Shown here: piece after piece, positions 43,913-52,583 of the stretch
Layout of the letters: the number at the start of each line of letters is the position of its first letter
Position numbering within the stretch: the stretch's first letter is position 1
Assembly: GCA_900766045.1 (NCBI GenBank)
Contig: CAAFTW010000033.1
Coordinates: forward strand, 1 to 61,353
Direction: 5' to 3'
Origin: Clostridia bacterium
GTDB taxonomy: Bacteria; Bacillota; Clostridia; Peptostreptococcales; Anaerovoracaceae
DNA: 61,353 nt
Position numbers and translations under genes: made by a program
The notes under the pieces: generated by a model
What the model saw: only the letters and a program-made list of their open reading frames with translations
Told to the model about the DNA's origin: nothing
The model's database searches: none

Positions 43913-44671
43913 ATGAGCAGAACACCATTTATTGCAGGAAACTGGAAAATGAATAAAACTATGGCAGAGGCAGAGGAATTTGCTGAAGCATTCAAGAAAC
44001 AGGAAATTCAGTCTAAAGCAAAAATGGCATTTTGTGTGCCGTTTACTGATCTTGCTGTCGTTAAAAAAGCATTTGATGGAACAGAAGTCGGTGTAGGTGC
44101 GCAGAATGTACATTTTGAGGATTCCGGTGCCTTCACCGGCGAGGTTTCCCTTCCCATGCTGAAGGAGATCGGTCTGGATTACTGCATCATCGGACATTCT
44201 GAGAGAAGACAGTATTTCCATGAGACGGATGAAAGCTGCAATAAGAAGCTGAAGAAGCTCCTGAATGAGAGCAGCATGATTCCGATTCTCTGTGTCGGAG
44301 AAAACCTAGAAGAAAGAGAAGCAGGAAAAGAAGAAGAGGTTGTTTCTACTGAGATTAAAGCGGACTTCGAAGGAATTCCAGAGGATCTGGCAGAGAAAGT
44401 GGTAATTGCCTATGAGCCGATCTGGGCCATCGGAACCGGAAAAACGGCAGGCCCGGAGCAGGCAGAGGAAATGTGCGGATTTATCCGCAGAAGCTTTGCA
44501 TCTCTCTACAGCCAGGAAGCTGCAGACAAGCTGATTATCCAGTACGGCGGAAGCATGAAACCGGAGAACGCAGAGGCTCTCCTGGCTGAGCCGGATATCG
44601 ACGGCGGCCTGATCGGTGGAGCGAGCCTGCTTCCGGAGAAATTCGCGGCCATCCTGAACGCTGCAAAATAG
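43913..44671 (+). CDS. tpiA: Triosephosphate isomerase
   Basis: 252 residues. AGNWKMNKT start, catalytic His in GHSERRQ, catalytic Glu in AYEPIWAIGTGK and the phosphate loop GGSMKPENA. The ATG at 43913 is used because GGAGG sits nine bases before it and the protein then starts at the fold; an ATG at 43847 adds 22 unconserved residues. Confidence 0.97.
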   Translation: MSRTPFIAGNWKMNKTMAEAEEFAEAFKKQEIQSKAKMAFCVPFTDLAVVKKAFDGTEVGVGAQNVHFEDSGAFTGEVSLPMLKEIGLDYCIIGHSERRQYFHETDESCNKKLKKLLNESSMIPILCVGENLEEREAGKEEEVVSTEIKADFEGIPEDLAEKVVIAYEPIWAIGTGKTAGPEQAEEMCGFIRRSFASLYSQEAADKLIIQYGGSMKPENAEALLAEPDIDGGLIGGASLLPEKFAAILNAAK

Positions 44672-44778
44672 GAAAAAGCGGGAAAGCGGAGACCGTCCGT
44701 ATATGCTGATTTTTCCTGGTTCGGGAAAAAACGGTAAACGCGGGGAAAATCACGGACATGAAAGACGAATTACGGGAA

Positions 44779-44817
44779 AAAATCGGATCGGAAGAGCAGT
44801 CTTCCGGTCCGATTTTG
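44779..44817. terminator. Bidirectional terminator after tpiA
   Basis: A 17-bp stem with one G-U pair (44779-44795 with 44800-44816), loop GCAG, AAAA on the left arm and TTTT on the right arm. Confidence 0.9.
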
Positions 44818-44835
44818 TTATCTGTCTGTTTCTGT

Positions 44836-44978
44836 TTAGTTGGCTGCAGAAACGGCTGCCTGTTGAATCAGTTTCTTCCTCTGAATTTTTCCGTTGTAGG
44901 TGCGCGGAATTTCATCGAGAATTTCCAGGCTTTTCGGCACTTCATTCCTGTTCAGATGTGTGTTGAGAAATGAAACGA
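44836..44978 (-). pseudogene. C-terminal stump of an AMP-forming acyl/amino-acid ligase
   Basis: On the minus strand the frame ending at 44836 reads SFLNTHLNRNEVPKSLEI then LDEIPRTYNGKIQRKKLI. This is the C-terminal subdomain of ANL-superfamily adenylating enzymes (acyl-CoA synthetases, DltA and relatives), including the catalytic Lys of GKIQRKKL. Nothing of the remaining 400 or more residues is present: the frame runs straight into the start of the SGNH-like gene on the other strand, so the gene was cut by a rearrangement close to 44970. Confidence 0.8.
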
Positions 44979-46022
44979 TTATTAAAACACAAGAAAACAA
45001 TTGCGCTCGTCCTCTTGTTTCTTATTTTTGCCGCCGCCATGCTGTTCTACCTGAATAAGGTATTCGACATGAAGGATGACAAGCATGCGGAGCAGACTTT
45101 TGCAAGCTTTTATGCGCAGAAGAAGAACTCGCTGGACGGTGTTTACATAGGAAGCAGCGCGGTCTACCGTTACTGGATTCCGACGCAGGCATACCAGAAG
45201 TATGGAATGCGGATATTCAACATCAGTACAGGTTCACAGCCGGTTGTCCTTCAGAAATACCTGATTAAGGAAGCGCTGAAGAGCCAGCCGGATGCAAAGG
45301 TGATTCTGCTGGATATCAGAAGTATTATTTCTCCGACGAAGACGCTGAAGGAGTCGGATATCAGCAGGGTAACGGATTCCATGCCCATGTCGGTTAACCG
45401 GATTCAGGCCATCCATGCGGCGCTGAAGTATTTTAAGGCCGAAGGGGCGGATATCAGCTATAACAAGAGCTATTATTATCTCTCATTTCTCTTTTATCAT
45501 AACCGCTGGTCCGATGACCTCACCAGGTCTGATCTGAATCCGAAGACGAAACAGAATCCCTACATGGGATTTATTTACGATTCCTCCAGTACGGTGGTCT
45601 ATCCGATGCGTCAGCCATCATATGTTTCCGGGACTGAAACGCTGAGTGCGGACAAGAAGGCTGTTCTTGAGGATCTGCTGGATTACTGCAGCACATTGAA
45701 GCAAAAGGTTATTTTTGTGTCTTCTCCGTATCAGATTTCAGAGTCGGATCAGCAGGAGCTGCATAGCTGTGAAAACATGATTCGGGAAAAGGGGTTTACG
45801 TTTATTGATTTTAATACGCAGAAGATGACTGAAAAGATTGGTCTGGACTGGAGTAAGGATTTTCTGAATACGAAGCATGTCAATTACAATGGAGCAGAAA
45901 AATTTACGGCTTACCTGTCTTCCTATCTGAATAAGCATGTTCAATTTAAAAAGCATTCGGATTTTGCGTCTGAGAAGGCCTGGGAAAAGGCCTCTGCGGC
46001 ACTGGATCGCAAATTATCCTGA
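44970..46022 (+). CDS. Membrane-anchored SGNH/DltD-like protein
   Basis: 350 residues. One N-terminal membrane helix (about 9-29) and a large outer domain. LDGVYIGSSAVYRYW (about 55-69) resembles the block I Ser of SGNH esterases, and DFLNTKHVNYNGAEKF (about 302-317) the block V His, as in DltD and AlgX-type acyl-transfer partners. It may acylate or deacylate a cell-wall polymer. There is no good ribosome site before the ATG, and the first codons overlap the ligase stump at a rearrangement point, so the start may be new or the gene poorly translated. Confidence 0.65.
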   Translation: MKRLLKHKKTIALVLLFLIFAAAMLFYLNKVFDMKDDKHAEQTFASFYAQKKNSLDGVYIGSSAVYRYWIPTQAYQKYGMRIFNISTGSQPVVLQKYLIKEALKSQPDAKVILLDIRSIISPTKTLKESDISRVTDSMPMSVNRIQAIHAALKYFKAEGADISYNKSYYYLSFLFYHNRWSDDLTRSDLNPKTKQNPYMGFIYDSSSTVVYPMRQPSYVSGTETLSADKKAVLEDLLDYCSTLKQKVIFVSSPYQISESDQQELHSCENMIREKGFTFIDFNTQKMTEKIGLDWSKDFLNTKHVNYNGAEKFTAYLSSYLNKHVQFKKHSDFASEKAWEKASAALDRKLS

Positions 46023-46043
46023 GAGATAAGGAGTAATAATTAA

Positions 46044-46652
46044 ATGTCTAAGTACTATGAGAAGCATAGAAATGTGAGGACACTCAATCTGCTCATGGGA
46101 CCGGCTCTGTTTTTCCTGTGCCTGGTGATGCTGCCGCATTCTGTGTTTACAACGGCGGCATCCAGGGGCGCAGTGGGAACGGTCGTCTGGATGGCATATT
46201 GGTGGGTCAGCGGCCCGATCGATTTTGCCATTACCGGATTTCTTCCGATTGTGGTTAACGCCTTTCTGCAGATGGCAGATATGTCAGCCGTTATCGCGAA
46301 TTATGCGGATGAAATCGTACTTCTTCTCCTTGGCGCGTCGATTTTGACGGCCGTCTGGGAGATGACGGGGCTGGATAAGCGCATTGCGTCCTGGTTCCTT
46401 CTGTTCATCGGAAACAGCCTGAGAAAACAGGTGGTATTCTGGTTTATCCTGACGACTCTGCTTTCTTCGATTCTGCCGAACGCGGTTGTCTGTGCGGCCA
46501 TCACACCGATTGCCGTGTCGATGCTCCACTATATCGGAATTCAGGATATCGGAGAAAACAAGCTGGGATCCATGATTCTGCTGACGATCGCAGCCATGTC
46601 CCTTACCGCCTGGCTTCTTCTGAAATACTGGCCGGCATTCTCAGAAGCGTAA
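46044..46652 (+). pseudogene. Truncated DASS (SLC13) anion:sodium symporter
   Basis: 202 residues that match only the N-terminal half of divalent anion:Na+ symporters, which are about 450-500 long: WMAYWWVSGPIDFAITGFLPIVVNAFL, EIVLLLLGASILTAVWEMTGLDKRIASWFL and SSILPNAVVCAAITPIAVSML. It then breaks after GSMILLTIAA and ends with a helix-like TAWLLLKYWPAF, as if the middle and second inverted repeat were deleted. It keeps a good AAGGAG site. One sodium-site loop is missing, so transport is unlikely. Confidence 0.75.
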
Positions 46653-46703
46653 AGCATATTCCTTCAGGGACAAAAGAAATGCGCATGGAAATCAGCCGGG
46701 TAC

Positions 46704-46732
46704 TTGCTAATCTCAGAAAGATATGCTAGAAT
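46704..46732 (+). promoter_or_regulatory. secG promoter
   Basis: TTGCTA (46704-46709), 17 bases, TAGAAT (46727-46732). Confidence 0.65.
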
Positions 46733-46763
46733 GAGATGCTATTTGTAAGAGGAGGTAAGGATT

Positions 46764-46994
46764 ATGCATACAGTTTTGATGGTAATTCTCGCTGTCGTAA
46801 GTGTGTTATTGACGCTTGTAATTCTGCTTCAGGAAAGCAAGAGCGACGGACTCTCCAGTTCCATCGCAGGCGGCGCTGAGCAGCTTTTCGGTCAGAAGAA
46901 ATCGAATGCTTATGAGTCAATGCTTCATAAGGCAACGGTTGTGCTGTCTGTTGTTTTCATTGTCGTTTCACTTGCAGTCTTAACACTTGGCTAA
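46764..46994 (+). CDS. secG: Preprotein translocase subunit SecG
   Basis: 76 residues, two membrane helices (about 4-24 and 55-75) joined by the typical loop LLQESKSDGLSSSIAGGAEQLFG. It supports SecYEG protein export. GGAGG precedes the ATG. A terminator follows, so it is transcribed alone; the usual rnr and smpB neighbours are absent. Confidence 0.95.
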   Translation: MHTVLMVILAVVSVLLTLVILLQESKSDGLSSSIAGGAEQLFGQKKSNAYESMLHKATVVLSVVFIVVSLAVLTLG

Positions 46995-47011
46995 GATTCC
47001 GTCATGAAGAA

Positions 47012-47042
47012 AAAGGCTCCGCAGGAATGCGGAGCCTTCATG
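47012..47042 (+). terminator. Intrinsic terminator after secG
   Basis: AAGGCTCCGCA pairs with TGCGGAGCCTT around GGAA; the T-run is weak. Confidence 0.75.
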
Positions 47043-47073
47043 CGTTATATAGAAAATTTTTCAGGAGGTCAAT

Positions 47074-48849
47074 ATGCTGAAAATGTTTACGCTGCTCTGC
47101 TGCATTGCGGCAATCGCGGTTTCCGGCCTGCTTCTGTTCTGGCTGAAAAAGAAAAACCGGATTGAGAGCACACGCGTACAGTATCTGAATGGCTATATTA
47201 TATGCGGGGTTTCCCGCTATCTTCGCACCGGTGTGCTGTATACACTGGCGGCAGCGCTTGTATTTTTCCTGGTGCTCCTGCTTCTCGCCGGACAGATTAC
47301 CGCCGGCATGTTTGCCGTTGGTGCACTGATCGGACTGGCAGACGGTCTTCTGGTGTCTTCTGCGGTTATAGTAGGAAACACCAGAGTCGCTGCCGCGGCT
47401 GTCCACGGAGAGATGCAGAAAGCACAGAAAACTGGATTTTACACCGCCGTTATCTGCGGCGCAGGTGCTGTAGGAATCAGCGTTCTGGGGCTTCTGCTGA
47501 CTTACTGGTCGATGAACTTCACCCTGTTCACAGAGGGCCTGCCGGGTCTGCTTCTCGGTGTTTCTATGGTTGCATTTCTTGGAAGAGCCGGTGGAGAAGT
47601 TTTTGCTAAAATGTACGATGTCGTAGATTCCTTGATCGCCGGTGCTGCTGCTGTTATGCTGCTTGCCCAGTCTGCGGTTACCGACGCGGGAGTCAATGCG
47701 ACCTTTTCAGCGGGTAAGGCTGCGGTCATGGCCTTCGTTCTGATCGCTGCCGGAATCCTGACTGCATTGATTGCCGTCTTCTTCGTTCGTAAAAAAGTAG
47801 ATGCCTACGGTCATTATCTGGATATGGCGCTCATCGTATCTTCTGTTGTCGTGGCGGTTGTTTCCATCTTCTTAAGCTGGAGAGAGCTCGACAATCTGAC
47901 CTATTCCGGTGCGGTTATTTCTGGAATTGCGGCTGGACTGGTTGGTGAACTTACAACCAGAATATACACCGATTCAACCGATCATAAGATGAGAGAACTG
48001 GTCAGAGCAGGCGGCCGCCGCGCGGCTATGCTGGAGCGTCTGAGCCAGGGTATGTCCGCTTCGATTCTGCCGGTTGTCTGCCTTGCCTTTGGCATCGGCA
48101 TGGCCTATTACTTTGCCGGAAATTATGGAATCGGACTGGGCGCAGTCGGAATCGTCTCTGTCAGTTCGGTTATTCTGGTTCTTCACGGACTGGTTCTTCT
48201 CTCACAGACCAGCAGCTCAGTCATTTATGCTGTTGCCACAGATGAAGAAGCGGATCGCGCGAAAGACCCGATGGACCGGTTTAAAGACTCTCTGAGCCGC
48301 ATCAGAAACGGAATTCCTTCCGGTGCTGCCTGCATGACGGCCGTAGCGCTTCTGATTTCCCTGTCCTCTTCACTGAAGTTCAGTCAGGTAACTCTGATGA
48401 ACCCGATGGTTGTCTGTGGCTGCCTGATCGGCGTCATGTTCCCGTTCGCGTTTACATCCCGTTCTATGACTTTTTCGGGAAGCGCGCTGAAGGACATGGC
48501 AAGTGACCTGCAGGGACAGCTTGGCGACAGAGTTTCCTCTAAAATCAGTAAAGAAGACCAGAAGGAAATTCGTGAAAAAGTCAGTCCGTCAGCCAATTCC
48601 ACGATGAGAGGCCTTTATCTCTCAGGAATTATCACGGTTCTGGTTCCGATTGTCATTGCTGCGGCTGCCGGACCGGAAATGCTTGCCGGACTTCTGATCG
48701 GTGCTATCGTATCCGGCGTTCTTCTGGGAGCGATTATGGTTAACGCAGGATCCCTGTTTAAAAACATCTCCGATTCCTCCGTTTACATTGTGATTAAACT
48801 GATGGTTATCGTGTCCCTGACACTGGGACCTGTATTCCTGAGCCTTTAA
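47074..48849 (+). CDS. Catalytically stripped membrane-pyrophosphatase (HppA) homologue
   Basis: 591 residues, about 15-16 membrane helices. It follows M-PPases from end to end: FAVGALIGLADGLLVSSAVIVGNTRVAAAA (about 80-110), VAFLGRAGGEVFAK (166-179), ISGIAAGLVGELTTRIYT (282-299), SQGMSASILPVV (324-335), FAFTSRSMTFSGSALKDMASDLQGQ (458-482), GAIVSGVLLGAIMVNAGSLF (543-562) and the end SSVYIVIKLMVIVSL. But the catalytic pieces are gone: DVGADLVGK is MYDVVDSLIAG, the DDPRNPATIADNVGDNVGD loop is deleted after residue 190, DAYGPIADNAGG is HGLVLLSQTSSS (371-382), and the DNAKKYIE...GDTVGDPFKD part is cut to KNISD. True pumps are about 670-800 residues. It cannot bind Mg-pyrophosphate normally; its role is unknown. 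AGGAGG before the ATG. Confidence 0.88.
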   Translation: MLKMFTLLCCIAAIAVSGLLLFWLKKKNRIESTRVQYLNGYIICGVSRYLRTGVLYTLAAALVFFLVLLLLAGQITAGMFAVGALIGLADGLLVSSAVIVGNTRVAAAAVHGEMQKAQKTGFYTAVICGAGAVGISVLGLLLTYWSMNFTLFTEGLPGLLLGVSMVAFLGRAGGEVFAKMYDVVDSLIAGAAAVMLLAQSAVTDAGVNATFSAGKAAVMAFVLIAAGILTALIAVFFVRKKVDAYGHYLDMALIVSSVVVAVVSIFLSWRELDNLTYSGAVISGIAAGLVGELTTRIYTDSTDHKMRELVRAGGRRAAMLERLSQGMSASILPVVCLAFGIGMAYYFAGNYGIGLGAVGIVSVSSVILVLHGLVLLSQTSSSVIYAVATDEEADRAKDPMDRFKDSLSRIRNGIPSGAACMTAVALLISLSSSLKFSQVTLMNPMVVCGCLIGVMFPFAFTSRSMTFSGSALKDMASDLQGQLGDRVSSKISKEDQKEIREKVSPSANSTMRGLYLSGIITVLVPIVIAAAAGPEMLAGLLIGAIVSGVLLGAIMVNAGSLFKNISDSSVYIVIKLMVIVSLTLGPVFLSL

Positions 48850-48895
48850 CCGCCGTGCCGCTGCATAAAGCGCAATGGAATGGAAAGGAGCAGTT

Positions 48896-49387
48896 ATGTC
48901 AAAAAAAGAAAAGAAGATCAAGACGAATGCCATCCGCATGGTTGAAGAAGCGGGCATTCCCTATGATGAATATACGTATGAAGTAAAAGGCGAATTCTCA
49001 GACGGTGTTTCTTCTGCACATAAGATCGGACTTCCGGTGGAGATGACCTTCAAGACCCTGGTTCTGGTCGGCACCGATAAGCAGTACATGGTCTGCGTCA
49101 TTCCGGTAGCAGAGGAGCTGGACCTGAAGAAGGCAGCGCGCCACTTTAAAGAGAAGAAGCTTGAGATGATTCATGTGAAGGAAATTAATAAAGTCACCGG
49201 CTATATCCGCGGAGGCTGCTCACCGATCGGCATGAAGAAGCAGTATCCGACAGCGATTGATGAAACCGCACTGCTATTTGACAAGATCGGCGTCAGCGGC
49301 GGCAGAATCGGCCTGACGATCTGCCTTGACCCTGAGAAGCTCGCGAAGCTCGTCGGGGCGGAATTTACTTCACTGACAAAAGAATAA
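48896..49387 (+). CDS. ybaK: Cys-tRNA(Pro)/Cys-tRNA(Cys) deacylase
   Basis: 163 residues of the YbaK/ProX editing-domain fold: KTNAIRMVEEAGIPYDEYTYE, FKTLVLVG, the key Lys in EINKVTGYIRGGCSPIGMKK and the GGRIGLTICLDPEKL strand. It hydrolyses Cys wrongly attached to tRNA-Pro. AAAGGAG precedes the ATG at 48896. Confidence 0.94.
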   Translation: MSKKEKKIKTNAIRMVEEAGIPYDEYTYEVKGEFSDGVSSAHKIGLPVEMTFKTLVLVGTDKQYMVCVIPVAEELDLKKAARHFKEKKLEMIHVKEINKVTGYIRGGCSPIGMKKQYPTAIDETALLFDKIGVSGGRIGLTICLDPEKLAKLVGAEFTSLTKE

Positions 49388-49397
49388 GAGGCAAGGA

Positions 49398-49423
49398 GAA
49401 AGCCGGGCGTGTGCCTGGCTTTC
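49398..49423 (+). terminator. Terminator-like hairpin after ybaK
   Basis: GAAAGCCGGGC pairs with GCCTGGCTTTC around GTGT (one G-U pair). No T-run follows, so it may be only a pause or processing site. Confidence 0.45.
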
Positions 49424-49532
49424 CTGCTAAATATCATAATATGGCTGGATCCGAATCAAGAGCGCTTATGCCTGGATAGAAACGGGACAGTCCGGACGTG
49501 AATCAGATATGGAGAAACAGAAAGGAAAATAT

Positions 49533-50819
49533 ATGAGCAGATCCATAGTAGACCGCTTTGGAGATTTTGCAGAAAAGAAAATACAGAATAATCCGAGGGG
49601 GGCGAGAAGACTGCTTGCGTCCATATTTAATCTGTATGGAAGCTATATGCGGAGAAAAAAATCCGGCCAGCTTTCGGCCAGGGGACTTCAGATGCAGCAC
49701 TGCAACCGGGTCATGGCCGGATCCCTGTCAGACGCAGGGAAGAGTGTTGTCGTCAGTATTTTCACACCCTGTGAAGTTATGCACGCCATGGGTCTGCAGC
49801 TGGCTTTCCCGGAGGGCCTGAGCTGCTATATGACCGCGTCGCACTGCGAGAAAATATTTTTCAATCAGGCAGAAAAATCTGGTGTACCGGAATCTTTCTG
49901 TTCTTTTCACAAGCAGTTTATCGGTATGGTAGAAAAAGGCATGCTGCCAAAACCCTGCTGCATTGTAAATACGACGATGATATGCGACGCCAATCAGCTG
50001 TCATTTCGTTACCTTGCTGATTATTTTCATGTTCCTCATTTTGTTATCGATGTACCGAATGAGTGGAGTGAAGAGAATCAGGATTACGTCCGGCAGCAGC
50101 TGCTTGAAATGACAGAATTTCTGGAGAAGGCATCCGGCGTTAAACTTCAGCAGAAGAAACTGGAAGAATCCATGAATCTTGCGCAGAAATCCCTGGATAA
50201 TTACCGGGAGATTATGCGGCTGAAGGCAGACAGAAGTGAGCGCGGAAGGCTTACGGATCTCATGATGGACGCCTTTGAGTATCATGTCCTTCTGGGAACG
50301 AAGGAAACCGCAGAAATCGGAAATCAGATGATCAGAGACCTGAAGACACTGCCGGTTAATCACGGAAAGGCTGAAGGTGTCAGGATTGCCTGGGTTCACG
50401 TCCTCCCTTACTGGCAGAAGTCTATGACGGAAATTTTCAACCACAGCAGCCGTGTGGAAGTGATCAGCGGTGATATGAGTTACGATAATCTGGATGTGGA
50501 TCTGAACGGAAAAGATCCATATACGGCAATGGCAGAAATGCTGCTGAAAGATTCCTTTAACGGTCCTGCGGAGCGCAGAATCGATCACGTCCTGAACTAT
50601 GCGAAAAGCATGAATGCTGACGGGATTATCTACTTCTGTCACTGGGGATGCAAACAGACCCTCGGGGCGTCGGCTCTTGCGGCAAAAACTTTTGAAAAGG
50701 CAGGATTCCCTTCTCTGGTGCTGGACGGAGACGGATGTGATCCGAGAAACATTCAGGACGGGCAGATGGTCACCCGTGTACAGGCCTTTATTGAACAGCT
50801 GGAAGCGAGAAAAAAATGA
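49533..50819 (+). CDS. HgdB-type 2-hydroxyacyl-CoA dehydratase-like / double-cubane-type protein
   Basis: 428 residues of the HgdB/FldC/BcrC-like fold that holds Fe-S clusters. Cysteines at 80 (FTPCEVMHAMG), 98, 105, 123, 142, 143, 151 and, in the second half, 369 and 373 (FCHWGCK) are placed as in cluster-binding members. The start at 49533 follows AAAGGA. It overlaps the next gene by four bases (ATGA), so the two are made together. Family reactions are radical dehydration of 2-hydroxyacyl-CoA, or ATP-driven low-potential reduction by double-cubane cluster proteins. The lack of a second dehydratase subunit or CoA-transferase nearby favours the double-cubane/YjiM type. Confidence 0.82.
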   Translation: MSRSIVDRFGDFAEKKIQNNPRGARRLLASIFNLYGSYMRRKKSGQLSARGLQMQHCNRVMAGSLSDAGKSVVVSIFTPCEVMHAMGLQLAFPEGLSCYMTASHCEKIFFNQAEKSGVPESFCSFHKQFIGMVEKGMLPKPCCIVNTTMICDANQLSFRYLADYFHVPHFVIDVPNEWSEENQDYVRQQLLEMTEFLEKASGVKLQQKKLEESMNLAQKSLDNYREIMRLKADRSERGRLTDLMMDAFEYHVLLGTKETAEIGNQMIRDLKTLPVNHGKAEGVRIAWVHVLPYWQKSMTEIFNHSSRVEVISGDMSYDNLDVDLNGKDPYTAMAEMLLKDSFNGPAERRIDHVLNYAKSMNADGIIYFCHWGCKQTLGASALAAKTFEKAGFPSLVLDGDGCDPRNIQDGQMVTRVQAFIEQLEARKK

Positions 50820-52516
50820 TTGGATATACATGTAAATATACGCCGGTGGAACTGCTGGCTGCATTTGGTGCAGAACCGGTTCTCATTAATGAAGAAGCAG
50901 AAGACTTTGAGTATGCGCAGGATCTGATGCACATGAACATGTGCGGAAGCATCAAGGCGCTGATCGAGAGTGTGCACAAGCATCATGTTCCGGAGCTGAT
51001 TATGGTCAACTGCTGCGACGGAACCAGAAGGGCAGCTGATGTTCTGAAAGACAGAACGGATTTCCTGTTTCTGATGGATATTCCGCACGCGGTAAACAGC
51101 TGCAGCCGTCAGCATCTGGTCAGCGAACTGAAGCGTCTCTGCGGAGCATATCAGGAATACAGCGGGAGAGAGTTTTCTCTTGAGCGCTTTCTTTCTGCAT
51201 TTTCTGCTCCGGAAGATGCTCCGGCTTCCCCTTATATCGGAATCCTCGGTGCAAGAGTGGGAGAGGGGCTGAGAAAGCAGCTTTCTGATCTGGTTCCGCT
51301 TCCTGTGCGGGACCTCACCTGCTGCAGCATCAGAGGCCTTCAGCTTCCGGATGAAAAGACCGTATACAGATGGAAAGAAGCCGAAGAAAACAAATCCGCG
51401 GATTCCAGCTGGTTTGATGAGCTTCTGGACTGGTACGCAGAAGAACTGATCCGTCAGATTCCCTGCATGCGCATGGAAGACATCACTGGAAGAAAGTCCC
51501 TGATTAATGACCCGAATTTAAAGGGGATTATCTATCATACTGTAAAATTCTGTGATTACTACGGATTTGAATACGAGCATCTGCGGAAATCGGTCAGTGT
51601 GCCGATGACGAAGATCGAGACGGATTTCACCATGCAGTCGGAAGGCCAGCTGTCTACAAGAATCGGAGGATTCGTGGAGAGCATGGGTCTGAGAAAAGAA
51701 AGGAACATCAGGGGGATGAACAGAGAAGGAAAATATTATGCCGGGATCGACAGCGGCTCGACCACAACCAATATTGCGGTTCTGGACCAGGAGGGGAATC
51801 TGCTGGACAGCGCAATCGTGAGAACCGGCGCAAAAGCGCAGAAAGGAGCGCAGAAGGCTCTGGACTCTCTGAAAAAGGTGAGTCCGGATGATATTGCGCT
51901 GATCTTTGCTACCGGATATGGAAGAATGAACATTTCTTTCGCCGACGATAACATCACAGAAATCACCTGCCACGCCAGAGGCGCGCGTCACATCCATCCG
52001 GGTGTCCATACGATCATCGATATCGGAGGACAGGATAACAAGGCCATCCGCCTTGATGATAAGGGGGAGGTTGTAAATTTTGCCATGAACGACAAGTGTG
52101 CCGCAGGAACGGGAAGATTCTTAGAGAACATGGCCAAGGTGCTGGAAATCAGCCTGGACGAGATTTCCACGGCTGGGCTTGACTGGAAAGAAGATCTGAC
52201 CATTTCCAGTATGTGCACCGTGTTTGCAGAATCCGAGGTCGTTTCGCTGATCGCAGATAACAAGCAGATACCGGATATTGTCCACGGACTGGATAAAAGT
52301 GTCGCAGCCAAGACCATGACGCTGGTCCACCGCACAGGCGGAAAGGGCCCTTACATGATGACCGGCGGCGGCGCCAGAAATGTCGGCGTTGTCCGCTGCA
52401 TCGAGGATCTGGTCGGCGAGAAAATCTATGTTCCGGAAAATCCGGACCTCTGCGGCGCGATCGGTGCGGCACTGTTTGCCATGGACGCCGCGAAAAAGAC
52501 TCCGCAGCGCGGATAA
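50816..52516 (+). CDS. Fused HgdB-like domain and ATP-dependent activator (HgdC/ASKHA)
   Basis: 566 residues in two parts. Residues 1-295 are a second HgdB-like domain (GYTCKYTPVELLAAFGAEPVL, Cys43 and Cys66/67 in VNCCDGTRR). Residues 306-560 are an acetate/sugar-kinase-type activator: GIDSGSTTTN (310-319), DIGGQDNKA (402-410), Cys428 in NDKCAAGTGRF and Cys467 in SSMCTVF, the two ligands of the [4Fe-4S] cluster at the dimer face, and MTGGGARN. The activator fires single electrons at ATP cost into the partner's clusters. Having the donor fused to one HgdB-like half and coupled to another is unusual beside the classic three-gene set. Substrate unknown. Confidence 0.85.
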   Translation: MIGYTCKYTPVELLAAFGAEPVLINEEAEDFEYAQDLMHMNMCGSIKALIESVHKHHVPELIMVNCCDGTRRAADVLKDRTDFLFLMDIPHAVNSCSRQHLVSELKRLCGAYQEYSGREFSLERFLSAFSAPEDAPASPYIGILGARVGEGLRKQLSDLVPLPVRDLTCCSIRGLQLPDEKTVYRWKEAEENKSADSSWFDELLDWYAEELIRQIPCMRMEDITGRKSLINDPNLKGIIYHTVKFCDYYGFEYEHLRKSVSVPMTKIETDFTMQSEGQLSTRIGGFVESMGLRKERNIRGMNREGKYYAGIDSGSTTTNIAVLDQEGNLLDSAIVRTGAKAQKGAQKALDSLKKVSPDDIALIFATGYGRMNISFADDNITEITCHARGARHIHPGVHTIIDIGGQDNKAIRLDDKGEVVNFAMNDKCAAGTGRFLENMAKVLEISLDEISTAGLDWKEDLTISSMCTVFAESEVVSLIADNKQIPDIVHGLDKSVAAKTMTLVHRTGGKGPYMMTGGGARNVGVVRCIEDLVGEKIYVPENPDLCGAIGAALFAMDAAKKTPQRG

Positions 52517-52583
52517 TCACAGGCAGGGCATCTGCCTTGCCGGGAAATTTTTGTCAAAAGAGAAGAGAAAGAAGGAATCAGAG

